Source: Ascaphus truei (Eukaryota > Chordata > Amphibia > Anura > Ascaphidae). Taken from it: DNA of 64,000 nt. The stretch is from the NCBI GenBank assembly GCA_036426205.1, contig CM071570.1, positions 53,403,087 to 53,467,086 of the forward strand. Reading direction: 5' to 3'. The notes under the pieces were generated by a model. That model was not told the DNA's origin and did no database searches. It saw nothing but the letters and a program-made list of their open reading frames with translations. The translations under genes and the position numbers were made by a program. The first letter of the stretch is position 1. Each line of letters starts with the position of its first letter. This document shows, piece by piece, positions 1 to 10,839 of the stretch.

Positions 1-144
1 ACCCCCTCTCCTCTCACCCCCACCATCAATTACCCCACTCTCATTCATTTCCTCCCCCTCACACAATATATAAATAACAAAAAATAAATAAATAATACTT
101 TGATACATATAAAAAAAGAACCCAATACGGATACAAAAATAAAT

Positions 145-225
145 ACAGCTGAACCGGTTATAAAGCGGTGCTCGGGGTCTACATAATGAGACCGCATTAT
201 AACCGGAAAATGGCTGCCGCCGCGA
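145..225 (+). mobile_element. MITE-like repeat, copy 1 of 2
   Basis: This segment contains a short imperfect palindrome built on GGTTATAA and TTATAACC, with the phrase CTCGGGGTCTACATAATGAG between them. The same arrangement recurs in opposite orientation at 46920-47001, so it is a dispersed element. In both copies the adjoining sequence contains the phrase ATGGCTGCC. The superfamily is not clear from the termini. No coding capacity is seen. Confidence 0.5.
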
Positions 226-371
226 GGACTTACCCGGCACCTGCAGCGTTCTCTAAGCTTCATCAGGCTGCATGTGCGGCGCACATCTCCAAGGTTTTAT
301 TTTTTATAACATTCAATGCTTTATTACTAACGGACACACATACCTCCCCCCTACACTAATAATGTTACTAT

Positions 372-440
372 ACCATGCAGGAATCGAACCTATAACCATT
401 CATACATTGGTAGCAATTCTCTAGCTGCTACACCATAGTA
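372..440 (-). repeat. tRNA-derived SINE head
   Basis: On the minus strand there is a perfect RNA polymerase III box B (GGTTCGATTCC at 380-390) and a box A-like string (TGGTGTAGCAGC at 424-435) at tRNA-like spacing. The ends TACTATG and CATGGTA can pair as an acceptor stem. The fold does not satisfy normal tRNA numbering, so I read this as a tRNA-derived SINE head or tRNA relic rather than a functional tRNA. A second, more diverged relative lies at 30945-31026 and shares the phrase AGAATTGCTACC. Confidence 0.5.
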
Positions 441-477
441 TTGGTGTAAGCTCATTGACTCTATAAACAGACAACTT

Positions 478-702
478 CTACTGCACAGTACTTTCTTTTG
501 GTAAAAATGTGCTTTTACCTCCTGACGCTCTGGTTATAATTGTATCTAATTTATTCCCAAATAGAAATTCTCCTTCAAAGGGCAAATTACATGAACTGTT
601 TTTGAATGCTGTGTCTGCCATCCAGTGTCTGAGCCATAGCGCTCTTCTTGCTGTTACTGTATATGCCATTGATTTGGCTGCCAGGCTTACCGCATTCAGC
701 AA
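478..702 (-). pseudogene. DIRS gag fragment (LAP2alpha-like)
   Basis: A 74-residue fragment carries WLRHWMADTAFKN followed by LPFEGEFLFGNKLD and ASGGKSTFLPKES. This signature is typical of the gag-like protein of DIRS elements. The same domain was domesticated as the C-terminal part of vertebrate LAP2alpha, so automatic pipelines often mislabel these as lamina-associated polypeptides. The protein would bind element RNA or form particles in the cytoplasm or nucleus. The frame has no intact upstream or downstream coding and ends in a stop soon after the GGKS segment. It is a relic, not a host LAP2 gene: there are no exons, no LEM domain and the element ends lie close by. Confidence 0.65.
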
Positions 703-923
703 CGCAGTCGGCTGCCCATTTGATTTCTGACAATGCTTTTAGAATAGAAGTTCTCGACTCCTTTTTCCAATGCTTCTATATTAGCAATCCATATCCGCAT
801 TGCTCTTGATACCGATGTCGTTGATATCACCGGCTTGCATGCTGTACCTGCTATCACATATGCTTCCTACAAACCACTATCCATCATCCTATCCATTACA
901 TCTTTGAGTGAGTCTACATTTTC

Positions 924-1741
924 AGAGAGACAAAGGGAGGGATGGGGAGTGATCACAAAACCATACTAATTGTGTAGTTATATAATAAATAAGGTAATCG
1001 AGTTGTGGGTGCAAACTGTGAACTGACTAGTGAATCAGAAAAAGGAGGGGGAAGGGAAACACAAAGTGATTGTGCCCCTAAAAGAATTCACTAAACTGCA
1101 CTCCACAAGGTGTAAAAAGTAACTTTTAATAGATTGACTTAAAACATATATTACCAGAGATAGGTGTAACGTGAGTTAAAAATAAATTAAATCAAAAAAT
1201 ATCAAGCATCTATGTCGTCTAGTATGTATGATACTAGTATCCCAATATACCAGCTAATGATGGTGGGATTGAAGGCATACGATGCAATGGGTCAGGGTGT
1301 TAGCCCCTCTGCATCAGCTGTTAGACCAGATGGTACCTATATAGAAGTCAGCGAGACCAAATAGAAAGTTATAGAAAAATATCCAATCCTCCTAACATGA
1401 ACATAATATTGACCAGTTTTGTGGTTATTGGCTGTCACATGAAGTGCATATCCTGTGAGTACAGGAACTAGCACTCACAGCCACAGTGTTGGTAAGTTCA
1501 CAGCATATACTCTGTGAGAGTACATACACACAGAGATAGGAGGAATGGCAACAGTACTCGCTGACTGCACAACCTAGACTAAATTAGCCAAGTTCTGTGA
1601 TCTAAACATACTGAAACAGGAACCTAACAAAACTACATTAAAACAGCTCCAAGTAGGAGACTGACAACATTGCACGTCCAACACGCATTTCTCTTTTAGG
1701 GGCACAATCACTTTGTGTTTCCCTCCCCCCCCCCCTTTTTC
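924..1741. mobile_element. Insertion with 15-bp target duplication
   Basis: The 15-bp string TGAGTCTACATTTTC occurs at 909-923 and again at 1742-1756, flanking about 818 bp that splits the DIRS relic. A duplication of this length is typical of LINE-driven retroposition. Inside, the segment near 1036-1084 (AAACACAAAGTGATTGTGCC) is repeated in inverted orientation at 1690-1741, next to a run of C residues. The insert therefore has internal inverted repeats as well as flanking direct repeats. No reading frame in it is recognisable. Confidence 0.6.
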
Positions 1742-3171
1742 TGAGTCTACATTTTCGACTGGTATGGTTGTTTTTCTTGAAATTCTGGAAATTGCTGAAT
1801 CAATTTTAGGACTGACATCACAGTATTTTACCTCCTCTTGTACAAAAGGATACATCCTGTTAAACTTTCGGGGAATATTTAGTTTTCAATCCAGCTGTGA
1901 CAATTCCATTTGTATCATATCCTTGATTACTTGATGAATTGGAAAACATCTGGTTTTCTTCTGCCTTGTCCCAAATAATGTATCCGATTTCTGTGTAACT
2001 TCTTCTGTATCCTTATAAGAGGATCCACCATTTCTAAGTTAAATTCTGATTCCTCCTCCTGCTATTCTTGCTCGGACGAATCACACTCTCCTACCGATGT
2101 TTAGTGATATATCATCTCTGATTCGGCTGGTCTGAGACCTTGCTCTCTTTTGCGCTGGTTTCACTGCTTGTTACACGGCAGACTCTACTTTACTGTTTCT
2201 TTCATCCATGATAGGAAATAATTCATTTGTTCATTTGACTCTCCTGGCTGCTGCTTTAAGGCAGTCTGCACATAGCTTCTTGGCTTCTAATGCTGGTTTT
2301 TCACATACTGCGAACCACCTAGTTTTTTTTTTTAGCAGCTTTCTCCTTTTAATGCAGGGATTTTACCGCCCCTTAGAAGTTCCTTCTTCTGGTTGTATAA
2401 CCATACGACAAAAGGTGCAAAAATATTTCTTTCAGTTCCATGATATCAACTCTGTTTTATTCTCTACTAAACTAAGGACTCAACTAGTTTTTGTAAGCGA
2501 CCCTTTACTTCCTCCAGCTTCCATGCTGGCTTCCAAACTTTTCAGCTTCTTGCAGCTGATTTCTCCTGTCTGCCGAGCGTTCCATGCTGCTGCTGCCAGA
2601 ACACCTTCACGCAGCTGTGTGCCGTCGCTCTGATGTCAGCATCAATCCGTCCAATCGGAGCACTTGGCTCTCGCGCACAGGTGCACGACTGTGGGATCGT
2701 AGCGGGCACGCTCAAACGTGTGCGTGCTGTGCACTTACATGGAATGCCTTGCCGGTCTGTCTCCCCCACTCCACTGCGTTCTCAGACGCCTCTGCGGTAA
2801 ATATTATCCGAGCCTCCGGTCTGCTCTACAGCCCTGCTGTCTACCTGCCGAGTTCAATGACGGATCCGCGGTTTTGCCCGGTCACACGGGCCTCTTTCTT
2901 GCTACCACCCACGGTACGTTGAACGGAGCTTCAGGGGAAGAGAGGCTGAGAAACCCCTGGCTTGATTGCAATAATTACAGTCTGGTGAGTCCTCTTAAAA
3001 AATAAACTATATTCTTAGCTGTAGGACAGGAAAAAAGACTATCTGCAGTTAGTGGGAGGGGCCTTTTATGGCCTACCTGCAAGAATTCAATTTCCTGTCC
3101 TACTCAGCTGGGGATAGAGCTAACCCTACGGTGCCCACTGCCATGGTGAACAGGAAATATATATACATTTA

Positions 3172-3506
3172 TAATATCCCACTTGGATTTTAGACTATAT
3201 TTATAATTTGTAATATGCTTTGCACAATTAAAATGTTATGGATGCTTATGTGCAACAACAAAAAATTAATACCTCAATGAAAATACATTACAAGTTATGT
3301 AATAAGAACCTTAAATATTCTGCATCTGTTCTATAATCTTGATTTTAATTAAATGCTTGGTCGACCCATAATTATGCCTGCACAACTGAACAGACATAAT
3401 TATCTTGACAGGGAGTCGTGAAGTCTTAAGGTCAGGATATTAGGTACAAAAAAAGAGAAAGTATCAAGTCAAGAATGTACATATTTAAGGATTTCACATA
3501 ATGTAA
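3172..3506. other. AT-rich spacer, nothing recognised
   Basis: AT-rich sequence between the DIRS end and the next MITE. No coding, RNA gene or repeat boundary could be supported. Confidence 0.4.
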
Positions 3507-3781
3507 GGCTGCGTCCCCGCTAGCGCTGAGCTCGCTGAGCGGGCGGCGCTTGGAGAGGTGACTTGCATATAAATATATATGCTACTTCCCGCGCGCGCAC
3601 ACACGCTCACCGGTGCTCTGCGCTTAGCTAAACAAAATTGTTATACTCTCTAGTGCGCTCAGCTTCCCCTGCATCGTCCCCCCCCCCCCCCCCCGCTTGC
3701 GAAATGTTAAAGGACAACCCCCGCTTGTGCTTGGAGAGCTCTCCAAGCATGAGCAAGCTCAGCACCAGCGGGGACACAGCC
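3507..3781. mobile_element. GC-rich MITE with ~30-bp terminal inverted repeats
   Basis: The left end GGCTGCGTCCCCGCTAGCGC and the right end, read on the opposite strand as GGCTGTGTCCCCGCTGGTGC, form an imperfect terminal inverted repeat continuing to about 30 bp (CTGAGCTCGCT versus CTGAGCTTGCT). The interior holds an AT-rich patch, a C run and several CG-rich strings, with no reading frame. This is a non-autonomous DNA transposon. Target duplications are too eroded to assign the superfamily. Confidence 0.7.
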
Positions 3782-3902
3782 TAATTAACACAGCACAGAT
3801 TCAAGATGGTCAATAACCGAATGTGTGGAATTACAATGTTTAGAAAAGGTTTTAATAAAGTCACCCCATTTCTGTTCACTTACAGTACAACATCCTCTAG
3901 CC

Positions 3903-4181
3903 ATGTTTTTTTTTTGTTAACCAGGGGTCCTAGAAACCCTTGGGTTCCACGAGCATCCCTAAAGGGTTCCACAAAATTTTCAGGTAATTTGAAAATTGTT
4001 TCAAATACAGAAGAATTTACAATGCATCTGATCTCAGACACGCTATTAGAGAGGGTTGGGGTTTCTTACAATGCATCTGATCTCAGATGCAATTAGTGAG
4101 GATTGGGGTTCCAGAGAATTTGACAATATAATTATAGAGCTCCGTAACAAAACAAAAAAAAGAGAAGGTTCAAAACCACTG
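3903..4181. mobile_element. hAT-type MITE, copy 1, 8-bp target duplication
   Basis: The element is flanked by the exact 8-bp duplication CTCTAGCC at 3895-3902 and 4182-4189. Eight bases is the hallmark of hAT transposition. The right terminus reads GGTTCAAAACCACTG, the reverse of the common hAT MITE end CAGTGGTTTTCAACC; the left terminus is degraded. The interior contains about two copies of a motif with GCATCTGATCTCAGA. That motif is the unit amplified into a tandem array at 37590-38253. Confidence 0.8.
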
Positions 4182-4443
4182 CTCTAGCCCTCTACAAATA
4201 CCAAGAGAGAAACTTCTAATATTGGAGGTGTACAAAATTCAGGACCATATTTCCAGATGTAGCAAGTGACAGTGTTTCCATAGGATTTCATGGTAGTATT
4301 GTTTCAGAATATCATCAACCCATAACACACCAAAGGGGACAATAAAGACTGCTACATCTGTAAGTCTTGCTATGTGCTCCTATGGAGTCAGAGAAATATT
4401 TAGAAAAGTATGCTAGCTATTACTGCTTATTTACACAATGCTC

Positions 4444-4897
4444 TTAAAGCTGCAGTTCAAGCAATATCTTATGTTTTTTTTTTTTTTTTTTTAAGAAATC
4501 AGTTCTGTACTATAAGAAAATACATGTAGCAAAAAAAACAAAACACAATTTTAAAGACATTTGTCATGTATTCTAATGTAACATGCATTTTTGTTCCATA
4601 TACAAAGTCACATCCCCTTCTGAAACAGCCTCACCTTTTTGAGCCCAGCCCTCTCTAGCAGTGAACCAATTGAATCTAGGGCCTGCCTGGTCACATGATC
4701 TTCCTCACAGAACTTTGGCTGTCAGTGCAGCAGATTACCCAAGATGTATTTAGTGAACCCCCATCCGAATTTCAGCGACAGATTACAGAGAATGGATCGA
4801 TCAGCAATTTAGCTAATCAAGTGTAAGTGTGTAGATTGTATGCACATATTGGGAAAAAAAAAAAAAAAAACACACACAACTTGAACTGCAGCATTAA
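4444..4897. mobile_element. TTAA-flanked MITE, copy 1
   Basis: The ends TTAAAGCTGCAGTTCAAG and, in inverse orientation, CTTGAACTGCAGCATTAA form terminal inverted repeats that begin and end with TTAA, as in piggyBac-type insertions. A second copy with the same ends lies at 48460-48797. The interior holds a T run, an A run and short phrases shared with the second copy. It is non-coding. The TTAA could be part of the inverted repeat rather than a target duplication. Confidence 0.65.
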
Positions 4898-5389
4898 AGC
4901 AGTAATCCTCGATCGCCATTTTGCATTTTATTTCTTTACTTTTTTTTTTAAGAGATCTCTTCTTGCTCTTTTCAAAGCGGTTTTTATTTATAAATATGAT
5001 GCTCTGTCAAGCGTTTGAAATATTAAGTGTCCAGGAGGTTTAAAGTTCTCCCCTATTGCAATCATGGTACCTTCAGAGGCTAGATAATAAGAGATTCGTG
5101 TTTTTTTTAACACTAGAAAAGGGTATTTATTTTATTTTAAAAAGCAGGACATGCAGAAGATGGTACATTATATGAGTCACTCATAGGCTTCTGGGGAGAA
5201 TTGTGGCTTTGTAGCAACAATCTGGTCAATTCATCATTAAAAAATTTTTTTTAAAAAAGGACTTTAATTCTTCCATTGCTGCAGTTTTTAGCAATCTTAC
5301 CTTTTCAATTCTATAATTAAATTCAGGAGTTATCGTTTTCTGAAACTTTGCCTCACTGTGAGACTAAATTTGCAACTGCTATTGATGCA
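4898..5389. other. AT-rich spacer
   Basis: AT-rich single-copy-looking sequence between two MITEs. No feature was recognised. Confidence 0.35.
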
Positions 5390-5637
5390 TTAACTTTTTG
5401 AGTGCCGGAGTGGCCAGAGTGTCACCACCCATCCAATCACGTGACCACTGCGAGAAGCAGCCACCTTATAGATTCCATCACTGACGACAAGAAGGAATGG
5501 GTAATTTCCTTTCTGTTCAGATCGCGATCTGCCCTAGAAGCTGCAGGGTTTTTGGATGCAGCTACTACGCCATGGGGCCTCCGGACTGCCAGACCCCATG
5601 ACGTTGTACCTTGGTCCTGGGGCACCAAAAAGGTTAA
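5390..5637. mobile_element. piggyBac-type MITE, TTAA target site
   Basis: The left end TTAACTTTTTGAGTGCC and the right end GGCACCAAAAAGGTTAA are inverted copies of each other, bounded on both sides by TTAA. That is the target duplication of piggyBac transposons. The 248-bp body is moderately GC-rich and contains no transposase, so it is a non-autonomous element. Overlapping short open frames in it are chance. Confidence 0.75.
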
Positions 5638-5741
5638 GACAAAATATAGCATCATCTAATATTCATCTATAGTATAGTCAGTTTCAAAATACTCTAAAAT
5701 CCCACCTTAAGATGTAAACTTGTCAGATGCATTGCCAATGC

Positions 5742-5834
5742 CACACACACACACACACACGCACACACGCACACACGCACACACGCACACACGCACACAC
5801 GCACACACGCACGCACGCACACACACGCACACGT
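5742..5834. repeat. CA/CG-rich microsatellite
   Basis: Alternating purine-pyrimidine tract made of CA dinucleotides and an 8-bp variant unit CACACACG. Alternation of CA and CG steps makes it a Z-DNA-prone tract. Confidence 0.9.
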
Positions 5835-6212
5835 CCTTTTCAACTGTATAGCAATAGCTTATGTGTGCATATTCATGCAGTAGCAGGATTTGTTGTCAAG
5901 GGTCTTTGCCTTAGCTAGGTCTTAGTATCAGCATTCTCAATTGAGCAGCTTTTTCCTTGTTGACTGGCCGGTCTACAGAAGGGAGGCTTTAATTGAGCCT
6001 CACCATTCTGATATTATGTGTCATTTGATTATTATTTTGCTTATACATTTCTGGCTTTAGCTTTGGTTCACACTATTATTACAGGTTGCGTGTGTCTGTT
6101 TTTCCATACTTTTTGAGGTGTCAGAGTGATTTTATTATGTTTGTATGTTATGTGATGTGTCTTTAATAAATACATTTGTTATACTTGTTTACACCAGAGT
6201 GCTTTACGTGGG

Positions 6213-6257
<45 letters not shown>

Positions 6258-6290
6258 ATGTAGGTATATATATATATATATTTATATATA
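6213..6290. repeat. TG then TA microsatellite
   Basis: A (TG)n tract runs into an imperfect (TA)n tract. Confidence 0.9.
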
Positions 6291-6479
6291 ATCTACATCC
6301 AACAGAAGCCGACAGATAATGGAGATTAAACCTTTGTCCAAATATCTTGAGTTATAGAGCATTTCAAAAATTGGTTGCAACCGCCGGAAATGTGCTTGTA
6401 CGCTTTGTCATAATAAAATGTTTACACTGGAGATATCTAAATACCACTCCAGGTTGTAGTTCAGCCTTCTCTTGAAGCT

Positions 6480-6892
6480 CTGGAAAACTCTTAAATCACT
6501 TTATCGGATATCATGTGCCTGATCTGAGTTATCCCTCCTCTCTTACAAGCTGCAAATCCACTTTCCTCCATTCCTGGGGCAAACTGGGGGTTATAGAAAA
6601 GCTGACTCATACTAGAATTTTTGTTGGTAAATCTGTACTTAAATTTAAGTTGATCCCATAGTGCCAGTGAATGTTTAATCATTGGGTTTGCTACTCCCCC
6701 TGGTGGTCTATCTTGGCTGTCCAGCCATAGCAAAGAGTCTAATCTTGCCGGGGAACAAATATGGTTCTCTATATCGACCAATGCCTCGTACCCGCTGCTG
6801 AATTCCAGAGGAGTAGCTGTCTTAGCTGAGATGCCTGAAGATATTTTCGCAGATTAGGCACAGCAAGACCTCCTGGCTTCGAGGGTCTCTCT
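6480..6892 (-). mobile_element. Older L1/Tx1 ORF2 fragment, 3' part
   Basis: The minus strand encodes an eroded segment of the post-RT region of a Tx1-like L1 ORF2, with W-L-D-S-Q then LFYNPQFAPGMEES. The corresponding phrase in the copy at 40006-41139 is HKNPKFPPGCEP. The segment is contiguous, across the younger L1 inserted at 6906-13203, with the older L1 pieces at 13217-13261 and 13444-13945. It is a pseudogene with frameshifts. Confidence 0.65.
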
Positions 6893-7177
6893 TGTATTGT
6901 ACTTTTTTTTTCCCCCCAAACTTTTTTCCCTTTATTGGAGACATGTGTGAAGGTTACAAACAGTGGTTAGTTACATCATTTCAATACACTGTACAGTTGA
7001 GTCATCGGCACATGACCGCAGAGTATGTTAGATGTCCCAATAATCCTTTTCCTGGTTTTTTAGTATAAAAAGAGGGGGCGACATAGGGTGGGACGATAGG
7101 TGGGGATGACAAAAGGAGGGTAGGAGGAGAGGGGGCGGGGTATGGTATCTCTCCGATCAATTCCTATCCCTTGTTGT

Positions 7178-8530
7178 TTAGTTAATAGTTAGAATCTGTG
7201 GCAGAGGCAGGTCGTCTGAGTTGGGCCAGAGTTCCCATGTGTTGTAAAATTGGGGCATTTTTTGTTTCAGCATGGCCGTGAGTTTTTCCATGTTCCTGAC
7301 CATGTTCATCCTATTCACTACTGTCCTTCTCGAGGGTGCCTTAACTTGCTTCCAGGCCGCCGCAACTGAGCATCTCGCCGCCGTGAGTATGGCTGAGGTC
7401 AGCCTGGCCGTGGGGGCCGGGAGGTCCTCTATTGGTTTACCCAGCACGTATGTCAGGGGGTCCAAGGGGACCTCTAGGCCCAGGGTATTGTCCATGAGTC
7501 TCTGGATTGTAGCCCAGAAGCTCTGGATCTCTGGACATGACCACCAAATGTGGGCCATGTCACCCTTTTGTCCACATCCTCTCCAGCACAGGTCAACCGT
7601 GCCGGGGAAAATCTGGCTCAGTCTACTCGGGGTCAGGTACCACTGAAATAGTATTTTATAAATGTTTTCTTTTGTGACTGTGCATATTGAGGTTTTGGAA
7701 GCTGCTTCCCAGACGTCCTCCCAGTCCTCCAGGTCCATTGATGTGTTAAGGTCTGCACTCCATTTTTGCATGTAGGTATGTGTGGGTAGGGGGAGGGAGT
7801 TCTCGATTATTCTGTAGATTCCTGATATTAGTCCTTTTTGGTACTCTTATACGACAGAGAGATTCAAATCTGGTCAGCGGGGGGAATTTCGAGGTCGGGG
7901 ATAGAGCTCCAAGGAAATGCCTTATCTGTAGGAATTTGAATATGGGGAGATTGGGGGCTGTAAATTTAGTTTTGAGCTCTTGGAAGGACAGAGCTTCGTT
8001 ATTCTCAAGCAGATCCGCAACCATGCTAATGTCTAGGTCCTGAAATTGACCAAACTGGGCTCGGGAGCACCCAGGAGGGAATTCTGGGTTCCCAAAAGTA
8101 TGGGGGTGAGTTGGGAGGGGGATGAAGTTAGGCCATATTTCCCTCTGTTCTTAAACCATGTGGACCACGTGCATTTCATTGCTCCTAGCTCTAGCCTCTG
8201 GGGTCATTTTTCTCTGTATTCTTGGGACCATAATAGCACTGGAAGGGGGATGGGGGCTGCGTGATGGGTTTCTATTTCTAGCCAGCAAGCAGAGCTCGGT
8301 GGGTTGTTCCAAACCACAGCTTGCCTAAGCTGGGCTGCGTGGTAGTATCTAACCACGTCAGGGACCCCTAGTCCTCCTCTTGTCTTTGCAGACAAGAGTA
8401 CCGATCTCGGGACTCTAGGTTTACGTTGTTTCCATATGAAACGTAGGATCTGTGATTGTATATTTCTTAATTCAGCCAGGGGGATTGGGAGTGTCTGAAA
8501 ATAATACAGTAGGCGGGGGAGGATATTCAT
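7178..8530 (-). pseudogene. L1/Tx1 ORF2 C-terminal region, frameshifted
   Basis: Three overlapping reading frames (8204-8530, 7746-8024, 7178-7771) make up the region after the reverse transcriptase. The first has MNILPRLLYYFQTLPIPL and FIWKQRKPRVPRS, standard Tx1/L1 thumb-like text. The last contains CWRGCGQKGDMAHIWWSCP, a Cys-Cys-His-Cys knuckle thought to help bind RNA in L1 ORF2. Compared with the intact equivalent at 40006-41139, it has at least two frame shifts, around 7750 and 8030-8200. A third, at the G/C-rich run near 8600, separates this region from the upstream RT frame. Confidence 0.85.
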
Positions 8531-8603
8531 TTTAGCGGAGATGATTCTGCCAAACCAGGAGATCTGGTATGTGTTCCAAGCGTCTAGGTCTCTCTTGATT
8601 TGG

Positions 8604-9788
8604 TCAAATAGGGGGGGGAGGGGGGTAGTTTGCTTTGTACAACAAGTTGTATGAGCTTGTGATTTTTATTCCCAAATATTTTATGTAGGTGGAGTTCCAC
8701 TTATACTTGTAATTTAATTGCAGAAGCTTCCAGATGGGATCAGGGAGGGATATGTTCAGCGTTTCGGATTTATCCATGTTTATCTTATAATCTGAGACCT
8801 GACTGAATTGGTCTAATAGTTTCTGTAGATTAGGGAGTGAGATGTGTGGGTCAGCTAGGGTCAGAATAACGTCATCCGCGAAAAAGGATATTTTATAGTT
8901 TTTATCAGCGATTGTTATGCCTTTGATGTTTGGATCGGCTCTAATTTGAGATGCTAGTGGTTCAATAGAGATCGCGAAAAGCAGAGGGGAGAGGGGGCAG
9001 CCCTGTCTGGTTCCATTTCTTATATGGATTGGGTTGGATTGTCCTCCCGGGAGTTTTAAATATGCGGTGGGGTTCTGATATAGGGCTCGGACACCCTCGA
9101 GAAAAGGGCCTGAGAAGCCGAATTTAATCATGGTTTGGTCGAGGAAGGTCCATTTGATCCGATCAAAGGCCTTCTCGGCGTCTAGGCTAAAAATCATGGC
9201 CTGGAGTTTATCGAGTTGCACGTGGTCAATTATATCAATGATTTTACGGGTGTTGTCAGAGGCCTGTCTTCCTGACACGAAACCCACTTGGTCTATATGA
9301 ATTAGTCTGGGGAGAATAGGGTTTAGCCTGTTTGCGAGGATCTTGCTGAAGAGTTTCAGGTCTGTGTTAAGCAGGGAGATCGGTCTGTAGTTACCGCATT
9401 GAAGCGGGTCCCTTCCTTCCTTATGAATAATGGCTAGGTTGGCAGCTGAAATTGTGCCCGGGATCGATTCTCCTTCTAGGAAGGAGTTGAACATTTCAAT
9501 TAGGTAAGGGGAAAGGGACGATGCGAATTTTTTATAGTAGGCATTCGAAAAGCCGTCGGGTCCTGGGGTTTTAGTTATTTTGAGAGAGCTTATGGCTTGG
9601 GTCAATTCCTCCTTAGTGATTTTGTGGTTCAGAGCTGCAAGCTCTTCTTCAGTGAGAGAGGGAAGATTACATTGCGCCAGAAATTGCGAGGCAGTATCTA
9701 CTGCGTTTGGGTCTTGATTAGGGGGGTGTAGATTATAGAGGTCTGTGTAATAGTTTGTGAATTCTTGGGGCGATTTCTTTTTCCACAT
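8604..9788 (-). pseudogene. L1/Tx1 ORF2 reverse transcriptase domain
   Basis: A 394-residue open frame encodes the reverse transcriptase that copies element RNA at a nicked chromosomal target. Motifs appear in the normal order: TPGPDGF, NYRPISLLN, SLDAEKAFDR, NGTRQGCPLSP, the catalytic FFADDVIL, YKINMDKSE and KYLGI. The two catalytic aspartates are intact, so the domain itself may still be sound. It is separated by frameshifts from the endonuclease side (9733-10371) and from the C-terminal side (below 8604). There is no credible separate start codon; the frame is a slice of a longer ORF2. Confidence 0.93.
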
Positions 9789-10371
9789 AAGTAGTGTGGC
9801 CTCCTTTAGTGCGGATCTTTGTGATTTGGGCCTTTGCCTTAAGACCTCTTAGCTTTGTTGCTAAAAGTGTGTCTGCCTTGTTGCCCTTATCGTAGAACCT
9901 CTGGTTGGTCCACTTGAGCGCTCTCTCTACCTCTTCCAGTTGGGATTGCTTTAGCTCAGATCTTGTTTTGTCAAGTGTTCTGAGAAGTTTCTTGGAGGGG
10001 GTCTTTTTGTGTTGTTGCTCGAGGGCTAGTATCTTGTCAGTTAATGCTTTCTGAATTTTTAGTTTTTTTTTCTTCTTGTGGGATGCTAGAGAGATTAGGT
10101 CTCCTCTGATTGTGGCCTTGTGGGCTTCCCACAACATTGATGCAGCGGAGACAGACCCCTTTTTTATTTTAAAGAATGATGCTAATTTTCGCTGGATTGT
10201 TTCCACAACTTGTGGGTCGTTAAGGAGGGAATCATTAAGTTTCCGCTTATACGAGGAGTTCTTAACAAAAGGCAGAGAGAGGGTCAATTCGACTGGGGCA
10301 TGGTCCGACCATGTGATCGGGCCTATGTCGGACTGGGAGGCCGCCTGGAGAACATTTGAGGTTCCTAGCAA
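9733..10371 (-). pseudogene. L1/Tx1 ORF2 endonuclease end and linker
   Basis: This frame begins with SDIGPITWSDHAPVELTL, which holds the SDH catalytic motif at the C-terminus of the apurinic-type endonuclease. It continues into the lysine-rich linker before the reverse transcriptase (EEVERALKWTNQRFYDKGNK). It overlaps the RT frame by 56 bp in another register, so a frameshift separates the two. Confidence 0.85.
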
Positions 10372-10425
10372 ATAGTCGATCCGCGAGTAAGACTGATGTG
10401 GGGCCGAGAAGAAGGTCCCTCTGGC

Positions 10426-10839
10426 CTACGTGCTGGGCCCTCCAAATATCCGTGAGGAAAAGTTCTGTAAGATCTCTCTGAACTTTTTCGCCTTTTGCTG
10501 GGTCTGGGCGGTGTGTGTAGTGGAGGGCATGCTAGACTTGTCTTGGTCTGGAGACAGAACCATATTAATGTCTCCGAGCAAAAGTAGCGAGGCGAGTATT
10601 GACTGGTCTAGGGATTCTAGAAGGTCCTGTATGAAGCATACCTGATTTTCGTTGGCGGCGTAAACATTGATGATGGAGATGGGGTTTGCAGATAGGGACC
10701 CCTGCAAAAGTAAGTATCGTCCCTCTGGGTCTCTAACTATGTTAGTAGGGGCAAAGGAGGAGGGGGGCCTCATGGGGATCTGATGATTATGAACGCGTGG
10801 TGCTGTTTCATCACCTGCGTAACGGTTCCCATCGATCAC
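10426..10839 (-). pseudogene. L1/Tx1 ORF2 endonuclease, middle part only
   Basis: The 137-residue frame carries RYLLLQGSL, ISIINVYAANE and LLLGDINMVLSP, which match the central strands and the GDxN motif of the endonuclease domain that nicks target DNA. The N-terminal motifs (the LNxxG strand and the QET catalytic glutamate) are absent: the sequence upstream of 10839 does not encode them. The endonuclease is therefore incomplete and cannot be active. A frame break also separates it from the SDH part at 9733-10371. Confidence 0.8.

Larger units (their letters stand above)
470..3171 (-). mobile_element. DIRS-type retrotransposon relic 1
   Basis: This is a decayed minus-strand element related to DIRS retrotransposons, which integrate by a tyrosine recombinase. 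Its 5' end lies near 3171. Reading inward from there, the sequence (GGAAATATATATACATTT, CACTGCCATGG) matches the corresponding end of the second relic at 14940-16278. Between 478 and 702 it encodes a recognisable gag segment. The body is interrupted at 924-1741 by a younger insertion. No reverse transcriptase or recombinase reading frame survives here, so the copy is internally decayed and 3'-truncated. The call rests on the gag motif and on similarity between the two copies in this window. Confidence 0.65.

Noticed and set aside
372..440. Functional tRNA gene
   Set aside because: Boxes A and B are present but the cloverleaf numbering fails and a relative exists at 30945-31026, so a SINE head fits better.
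478..702. Host LAP2/TMPO exon
   Set aside because: The LAP2alpha-like text sits in a DIRS relic whose terminal sequence recurs at 14940-16278.
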